In this document: positions 6,095 to 9,918 of the stretch, piece after piece
Numbering within the stretch: position 1 is the stretch's first letter
Layout: each line of letters starts with the position of its first letter
NCBI GenBank assembly: GCA_026387085.1
Contig: JAPLMK010000118.1
Coordinates: 1-9,918 of the forward strand
Source of the DNA: Candidatus Omnitrophota bacterium
Lineage (GTDB): Bacteria > Ratteibacteria > UBA8468 > MWAK01
Direction: 5' to 3'
DNA length: 9,918 bases
The notes under the pieces: generated by a model
The model's input: only the letters and a program-made list of their open reading frames with translations
What the model was told of the DNA's origin: nothing
The model's database searches: none
Position numbers and translations under genes: made by a program

Positions 6095-7100
6095 ATGTAT
6101 AAAATAACCCTGGTACCGGGCGACGGTATCGGACCGGAAATTACCCGGGTCACGCGGGAAATCGTTGACCTTTTGGGCGTGCCGATTGAATGGGAAGAGA
6201 TGCCGGCCGGAGAAGAGGCGCTGGCAAAATACGGTTCACCGATGCCGGAAGAACTCCTCTCCTCCATCAGCCGGAATAAAATTTGCCTGAAAGGCCCCAT
6301 CACCACGCCCGTCGGCGGAGGATACCGCAGTATTAACGTTGCTTTAAGACAGCATTTTAAACTGTACGCGAACCTGCGGCCGATTAAACTCTATGCAGGC
6401 GCTCCGAGCCGCTATCCGAAGATTGACCTGGTCATCGTGCGGGAAAATACCGAAGACCTTTACTGCGGAATAGAATTCCAAAAAGACAAAGAAGAGACGA
6501 TTGAACTGATTAAATTTGTGGAAGCAAAGAAGAAGCGGAAAATCCCGCTGGATTCCGGCATCAGCCTGAAACCAAACTCGGTTACCGCTTCCGAACGGAT
6601 TGCCCGTTTCGCCTTTGCTTACGCCGTTAAAAACGGACGCAAAAAGGTGACCGCGGTCCACAAAGCCAACATCCTGAAATATTCCGACGGGCTCTTTCTG
6701 GAATGCTGCCGGAAAGTAGCGCCGGAATTTCCATCCATTGCTTTTGAAGACCGCATAGTTGATAATATGTGCATGCACCGACCTCTGTGCCGGACTGGTC
6801 GGCGGACTGGGCGTGGCAGCCGGCGCCAATATCGGCGAAGACATCGCGCTCTTTGAGGCGGTTCACGGCAGCGCGCCCAAGTACAAAGGCCAGAACAAAG
6901 TCAACCCGACCGCCCTGCTTCTGGCGGCCGGACTGATGCTGGATTATTTAGGCGAACAGGCAGCCGCGGAAAAACTGGACAAAGCGATCGCGGAAGTCAT
7001 CCGCGAAGGAAAAGCGGTAACCTACGACCTGAAACCCGGTAAAACCGAAGGCGTGGTCGGCACCCGGGAGATGGGCGAAGCAATAAAATCTAAACTTTAA
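6095..7100 (+). pseudogene. icd: NAD-type isocitrate dehydrogenase, broken by internal deletion/frameshift
   Basis: Would convert isocitrate to 2-oxoglutarate and CO2. The first frame (6095 to ~6777) encodes the N-terminal 228 residues. It has LVPGDGIGPE at 6-15, the isocitrate-type signature Y77-R-S79-I-N81-V-A-L-R85, R95, VRENTEDLY (115-123, R116), K190 in VHKAN, and D223 in VDNMCM. It then runs out of frame and stops at 6856. The C-terminal part resumes one frame over at ~6780 with DLCAGLVGGLG and EAVHGSAP, to 7100. The family has about 21-22 residues between MCM and DLCAG, ending in the metal-binding NLYGDILSD. Frame arithmetic needs a loss of 3n+2 nt, and 65 nt fits exactly. That block, including the second metal-ligand Asp, is missing here. 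The substrate motif favours isocitrate over isopropylmalate. Either this is a true pseudogene or an assembly or read error; the rest of the sequence is undecayed, which leaves error open. Confidence 0.88.
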
Positions 7101-7104
7101 CAAA

Positions 7105-7163
7105 GTCATTCCCGCGGACTGTAGCGGCCCGCCTCAGGCGGACATATTGCTGTCGGCAGGAAT
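7105..7163. repeat. GTCATTCCCGC-type palindromic repeat before purA
   Basis: The 84-bp gap before purA holds GTCATTCCCGCGG at 7105 and a GC hairpin CCGCC/GGCGG around TCA (7129-7141). The outer arms ATTCC (7109-7113) and GGAAT (7159-7163) are complementary, making a long imperfect inverted repeat. Its head resembles the GTCATTCTGAG units seen elsewhere in the window, and its inner hairpin resembles the one at 63-75. It looks like a small dispersed intergenic element rather than a purA control site. Confidence 0.5.
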
Positions 7164-7184
7164 CCACACATACAAGGAATTCAT

Positions 7185-8456
7185 ATGGTAACCATCGTAC
7201 TCGGCACTCAGTGGGGCGACGAAGGCAAGGGCAAAGTTATTGACTATCTGGCCGAAAATCACCAGGTAGTTGCCCGGTACCAGGGCGGCGCCAACGCCGG
7301 CCACACGGTGGTCGTTAAGGGCAAACGCTATGTCTTCCACCTGATACCTTCCGGAATCCTGCACCCGCAGGCGGAATGTATCCTGGGCAACGGCGTGGTC
7401 ATCGACCCGATTTCGCTCATTTCTGAAATTGACCTTTTGCGAAAAGAAAATATTTCCATAACCGGCCGTCTCTGGATAAGCGCTAACAGCCATTTGACTC
7501 TTACCAGCCACAAGATGTTGGACCAGGTTGAAGACCAGTACCGGGGAAAAGGAAAATTAGGCACCACCGGCCGGGGAATCGGCACCACCTACACCGACAA
7601 AACTTCGCGCATCGGCATCCGGATGGGTGACTTTATGGATGCGGATACGTTCCGGGAAAAATTGACCATCAACCTCCAGATGAAAAATTATCTCTTCAAG
7701 GAATATTACGGAAAAGAGATGTTTCAGACGGAGCAGATTATTGAGGAATACACGCCCCTGCGGGAACAACTCAGGCCGATGGTAATTGATACCGCAAAAT
7801 ACCTGAACGATGCTATCGCCAAAGGGAAAAATGTTCTCTGTGAAGGCGCGCAGGGCACTTTCCTGGATATAGATTTCGGCACCTATCCATACGTAACCGC
7901 CAGCAACTCCACCGCCGGCGGCGCCTGCACCGGCCTGGGTATCGGGCCGACCAAGATAGACCGGGTAGTCGGCGTGGCCAAGGCCTACACCACCCGGGTG
8001 GGCGAAGGACCGTTCCCCACCGAATTAGCCGGAGATATCGGTGAAAATTTAAGAGGTTTAGGCAGCGAATACGGAGCGACCACCGGACGGCCGCGCCGTT
8101 GCGGCTGGTTTGACTCCGTCCTGGTACGGTATGCGGCTATGGTCAACGGTCTGGACAGTCTTTTTATTACCAAGTTGGATGTACTGGATACCCTGCCGGC
8201 AATCAAGGTGGCGGTCGCCTACCAAATTGGTAAAGAACGCAGCGCTGATTTTCCTAACGGTTACCGGGAACTGACAGAAGCCCAGCCCATCTACGAGGAA
8301 CTGCCGGGCTGGCAGAGCGACATCTCCAAAGTCAGGAAATGGTCTGATTTCCCGGATGCAACTAAAAAGTACCTGGACCGGATTGAAGAATTAAGTAAAA
8401 CACCGATTACGATGGTCTCTTTCGGCCCCGGCCGCGAGCAGACCCTAGAAAAATAG
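7185..8456 (+). CDS. purA: Adenylosuccinate synthetase
   Basis: Catalyses GTP-dependent joining of IMP and aspartate to adenylosuccinate, the first committed step to AMP, in the cytoplasm. Its 423 residues match the usual ~430. Key motifs are present and in order: the N-terminal P-loop variant GTQWGDEGKGK (7-17) with catalytic D12; GGANAGHTVV with catalytic H40; GTTGRGIGTTYTDK, which binds IMP; the central CEGAQGTFLDIDFGTYP and STAGGACTG segment; VGEGPFPTEL; GATTGRPRRCGWFD; TKLDVLD for guanine recognition; and the C-terminal SFGPGREQT. The ATG is preceded by AAGGAA (7174-7179) with 5-nt spacing. No known activating or inactivating change is seen. The gene ends 42 bp before a tRNA-Lys. Confidence 0.97.
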   Translation: MVTIVLGTQWGDEGKGKVIDYLAENHQVVARYQGGANAGHTVVVKGKRYVFHLIPSGILHPQAECILGNGVVIDPISLISEIDLLRKENISITGRLWISANSHLTLTSHKMLDQVEDQYRGKGKLGTTGRGIGTTYTDKTSRIGIRMGDFMDADTFREKLTINLQMKNYLFKEYYGKEMFQTEQIIEEYTPLREQLRPMVIDTAKYLNDAIAKGKNVLCEGAQGTFLDIDFGTYPYVTASNSTAGGACTGLGIGPTKIDRVVGVAKAYTTRVGEGPFPTELAGDIGENLRGLGSEYGATTGRPRRCGWFDSVLVRYAAMVNGLDSLFITKLDVLDTLPAIKVAVAYQIGKERSADFPNGYRELTEAQPIYEELPGWQSDISKVRKWSDFPDATKKYLDRIEELSKTPITMVSFGPGREQTLEK

Positions 8457-8463
8457 ATAATAT

Positions 8464-8494
8464 GTCATTCTGAGGCGAGAGCCGAAGAATCTCG
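8464..8494 (+). repeat. Isolated GTCATTCTGAG repeat unit upstream of tRNA-Lys
   Basis: A single unit reading GTCATTCTGAGGCG, followed by GAGCCGAAGAATCTCG, sits between purA and the tRNA gene. It matches the minus-oriented unit at 2652-2685 (same GTCATTCTGAG head and GAAGAATCT tail), confirming that the repeat is dispersed. Confidence 0.7.
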
Positions 8495-8498
8495 TTTT

Positions 8499-8571
8499 GG
8501 GCCGCTAGCTCATCAGGTAGAGCACCGCCCTTTTAAGGCGGGTGTGGCAGGTTCGAGTCCTGCGCGGCCTA
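8499..8571 (+). tRNA. tRNA-Lys (anticodon UUU)
   Basis: A complete 73-nt cloverleaf can be folded by eye. The acceptor GGGCCGC (8499-8505) pairs with GCGGCCT (8564-8570) with one G-U at the end. The D arm is GCTC/GAGC (8508-8511, 8520-8523). The anticodon stem is CCGCC/GGCGG (8525-8529, 8537-8541) with loop CTTTTAA and anticodon TTT at 8532-8534. The T arm is GCAGG-TTCGAGT-CCTGC (8547-8563), with discriminator A at 8571. CCA is not encoded and must be added afterwards. Its 3' end is the probable attachment site of the element that follows. Confidence 0.95.
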
Positions 8572-8588
8572 CAGGCTGTAAAGCCAAT

Positions 8589-8629
8589 AGCCACAATGGT
8601 TTCCAAGATTTAGCCATTGTGGTTTTTTT
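8589..8629 (+). terminator. Intrinsic terminator after tRNA-Lys
   Basis: CCACAATGG (8591-8599) and CCATTGTGG (8614-8622) form a perfect 9-bp stem with a 14-nt loop, followed at once by seven T residues (8623-8629). It would end the tRNA (and possibly purA-tRNA) transcript, and insulate the element's integrase from read-through. Confidence 0.8.
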
Positions 8630-8642
8630 GTTGTAAAATGGG

Positions 8643-8669
8643 TTTGTGCCAAATTTGTGCCAAATTTGT
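8643..8669. repeat. Tandem 11-mer TTTGTGCCAAA near the att region
   Basis: TTTGTGCCAAA occurs at 8643-8653 and again immediately at 8654-8664, and a third partial copy TTTGT follows at 8665-8669. The junctions create CAAATTTG palindromes. Short direct repeats between a tRNA attachment site and the integrase gene are typical of arm-type sites bound by the N-terminal domain of tyrosine integrases. That role is inferred from position. Confidence 0.6.
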
Positions 8670-8790
8670 AGTAGAAATTGGGGCAAATACGGCTCGTTTT
8701 TCGGTCTTTAACCTCTCCTTAAACCAGCTTTAGATAGAAATCCTTGCCTACAATCCGGAGATCCAATAATGACGGTTATTTTGAAAGGCC

Positions 8791-8820
8791 TTGACTTTTT
8801 ATATCATTCTATAGTAGAAT
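8791..8820 (+). promoter_or_regulatory. Integrase promoter (TTGACT-18-TAGAAT)
   Basis: TTGACT (8791-8796) and TAGAAT (8815-8820) are spaced by 18 nt. Transcription would begin near 8827, some 60 nt before the integrase ATG. The stretch from the terminator to this promoter (8630-8790) shows no gene and nothing else recognisable besides the tandem 11-mer. Confidence 0.6.
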
Positions 8821-8833
8821 ATATTCTAGAATG
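8805..8833. promoter_or_regulatory. Nested TAGAAT/ATTCTA operator-like palindromes
   Basis: Four half-sites overlap the -10 box and start region: ATTCTA (8806-8811), TAGAAT (8815-8820), ATTCTA (8823-8828), TAGAAT (8827-8832). Together they give a perfect 14-bp palindrome TAGAATATATTCTA (8815-8828), a 10-bp palindrome ATTCTAGAAT (8823-8832), and outer arms CATTCTA/TAGAATG (8805-8811, 8827-8833). Placed over a promoter, this looks like binding sites for a dimeric repressor of the integrase. No regulator gene is visible in the window, so it may be encoded in the unseen part. Confidence 0.55.
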
Positions 8834-8885
8834 AAATTATGCCTAACTTGGACTAAGAAACAAGATCAGAAAGGGGTTGACGATT

Positions 8886-9918
8886 ATGGGCTACACTTAT
8901 AAACGTGGAAAAAGCTGGTATATTTCTTGTTCCTCTGTTCCTGGTAAAAGAAGAAGGATAAGAAGGCGGTCAGGAAAATCCAAGGAACTGGCTGAACTTG
9001 CCTTAAAGGATTTGGAAGAGAAAATTGCCAAAGACGAAGTGGGCGTTATCGACCGGAGCAGAAAAATCGTTGATTTCGTTGAAGAATACCTCAAATACTC
9101 TCTCACCAACAAATCGAAGGGATCTCATCAAAGAGACCTGACCATATTAAAAAGAAACTTCCTGCCTTTCCTTCAAGTCGAAAAACTCGTTGATGTTACA
9201 CCGCAAATCATAGAACGGTACAAGGCAACACGGCAAAAGGAAGTTAAGTCCGGAACCATCAACCGTGAATTGCACACCATCAAGAATATGTTCAGAAAGG
9301 CGGTTGAATGGAAATATTCGAACAATAATCCTTGCGCATTCATAAGGGAGCTAAGAAATTCGGAAGAAAAACCGCCCCGCTTCCTCACTAAGACAGAAGC
9401 CACAAAATTGCTTGAAAACTGCGACAGTGAATTAAGAGATATGATTGTGACTTTTCTTAATACGGGCCTAAGAAAATCCGAACTTGTTTATCTTGAATGG
9501 CAGGATATTGATTTAGAGAGAAAGACTATTACTGTCCAGGCAAAAGGAGATTGGCATCCGAAGAATTATAAACCAAGGTTTATCCCCATAAATGGCGCGC
9601 TTTGCGAAGTCTTAAACAGAAGAAAGGCCAGCGCAAAAACAAGATGGGTTTTTCCAAATCAGGCTGATTCTCCGAATAAGAACAACCTGTTCAGGAAAAT
9701 TAAGGCTATTTATAAAAAGGTAGGGGTCAAGAACGCCAACATTCACACCTTGAGACATACTTTCGCCAGCCACCTTGTGATGGAAGGAGTAAGTATTGCG
9801 GCGGTCAGGGAGTTGCTGGGCCATAAACAAATAAACACGACGATGATCTACAGCCACCTCTCCCCCGAACATTTGAAAAAAACCACAAAAAAATTGGGGT
9901 TTTCGCTTTTAGCAATAC
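8886..9918 (+). CDS. Tyrosine recombinase / phage-type integrase (3' end beyond window)
   Basis: Site-specific recombinase that would integrate and excise the element at the tRNA-Lys. The frame is open from the ATG at 8886 to the window edge, 344 residues with no stop seen. The N-terminal ~55 residues (GYTYKRGKSWYISC, then a very basic stretch KRRRIRRRSGK) look like an arm-type DNA-binding domain. Residues ~60-150 form the helical core-binding (SAM-like) domain. The catalytic domain from ~165 has the full set: R196 in NTGLRKSE, K220 in the AKGDW hairpin (K226 as alternative), H287 and R290 in HTLRHTF, H313 in LLGHK, and nucleophile Y322 in YSHL. Only a short C-terminal tail can be missing. 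GGGG (8873-8876) lies 9 nt upstream of the ATG. AT-rich codons and AGA/AGG arginines set it apart from the chromosomal genes. It should be an active enzyme. Confidence 0.93.
   Translation, partial: MGYTYKRGKSWYISCSSVPGKRRRIRRRSGKSKELAELALKDLEEKIAKDEVGVIDRSRKIVDFVEEYLKYSLTNKSKGSHQRDLTILKRNFLPFLQVEKLVDVTPQIIERYKATRQKEVKSGTINRELHTIKNMFRKAVEWKYSNNNPCAFIRELRNSEEKPPRFLTKTEATKLLENCDSELRDMIVTFLNTGLRKSELVYLEWQDIDLERKTITVQAKGDWHPKNYKPRFIPINGALCEVLNRRKASAKTRWVFPNQADSPNKNNLFRKIKAIYKKVGVKNANIHTLRHTFASHLVMEGVSIAAVRELLGHKQINTTMIYSHLSPEHLKKTTKKLGFSLLAI

Larger units (their letters stand above)
8572..9918 (+). mobile_element. Left end of a tRNA-Lys-associated integrative element (partial)
   Basis: Directly after the tRNA-Lys 3' end the composition turns AT-rich. 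There follow a terminator, a tandem 11-mer, a regulated-looking promoter and a tyrosine recombinase reading away from the tRNA. A tRNA gene next to an integrase is the classic arrangement of a genomic island, integrative plasmid or prophage inserted at the tRNA 3' end. The recombinase prefers AGA/AGG arginine codons, while the chromosomal genes to the left mostly use CGG/CGC, which supports foreign origin. The attachment core probably overlaps the tRNA 3' half; the far end and all cargo lie beyond the window. Confidence 0.72.

Noticed and set aside
5887..6306. Minus-strand ORF of 139 residues opposite the FmdB tail
   Set aside because: Its Phe/Cys-rich run is simply the complement of the Lys/Glu/Thr codons on the + strand. 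There is no ribosome site and no recognisable domain.
6770..6785. Programmed ribosomal frameshift in isocitrate dehydrogenase
   Set aside because: There is no slippery heptamer, and a frameshift would not restore the ~21 missing family residues with the metal-binding motif.
6344..6844. Minus-strand ORF of 166 residues inside isocitrate dehydrogenase
   Set aside because: The opposite strand has strong family motifs; this is a shadow frame.
6759..7100. A separate 113-residue gene for the C-terminal part of isocitrate dehydrogenase
   Set aside because: It begins with out-of-frame residues, has no ribosome site, and lacks half a fold. It is the displaced 3' part of the gene that starts at 6095.
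8456..8461. GATAAT as the -10 box of a dedicated tRNA-Lys promoter
   Set aside because: No -35-like hexamer lies 16-18 nt upstream, so the tRNA may be read from purA instead. The evidence is too thin to annotate.

Overview
The window is bacterial chromosomal sequence. Genes sit close together, all on the + strand, mostly with Shine-Dalgarno motifs (GGAGG, AAGGAG, AAAGGAG). GC is moderate in the left 8.5 kb and visibly lower in the last ~1.3 kb. The organism cannot be named from the sequence. The mix of Gfo/Idh/MocA and ThuA-like proteins, an FmdB-type zinc ribbon, a NAD-type isocitrate dehydrogenase, and many small GTCATTCTGAG-type intergenic repeats fits an environmental, perhaps uncultivated, bacterium. 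That is a weak inference.

Layout: 1-312 holds no recognisable gene, only small hairpins. A GNAT/Eis-like acetyltransferase (313-1311) is followed by a glutamate dehydrogenase (1339-2544). A 207-bp gap full of inverted repeat units leads to a very short prolyl-tRNA synthetase that lacks the editing insertion (2752-3909). That gene overlaps a Gfo/Idh/MocA oxidoreductase by 4 bp (3906-5000), which is followed 8 bp later by a ThuA-like protein (5009-5662). A good sigma-70-type promoter (5720-5748) then starts a second group: an FmdB-like zinc ribbon (5773-6090) and an isocitrate dehydrogenase gene broken by an apparent ~65-nt internal deletion (6095-7100). After another repeat-bearing gap comes purA (7185-8456). 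A tRNA-Lys(UUU) gene (8499-8571) follows, and immediately after it lies the left edge of an integrative element: a terminator hairpin, a tandem 11-mer, a promoter inside nested TAGAAT/ATTCTA palindromes, and a tyrosine recombinase (8886 to beyond the window end).

How the genes relate: isocitrate dehydrogenase yields 2-oxoglutarate, which glutamate dehydrogenase interconverts with glutamate. PurA commits IMP to AMP synthesis, and ProRS and tRNA-Lys serve translation. The Gfo/Idh/MocA-ThuA pair is probably a sugar or polyol catabolic pair. These are ordinary housekeeping and catabolic functions. The points that stand out are the trimmed ProRS, the broken isocitrate dehydrogenase and the tRNA-Lys-associated element whose cargo lies outside the window. 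No clearly new multi-gene system is visible in these 9.9 kb.
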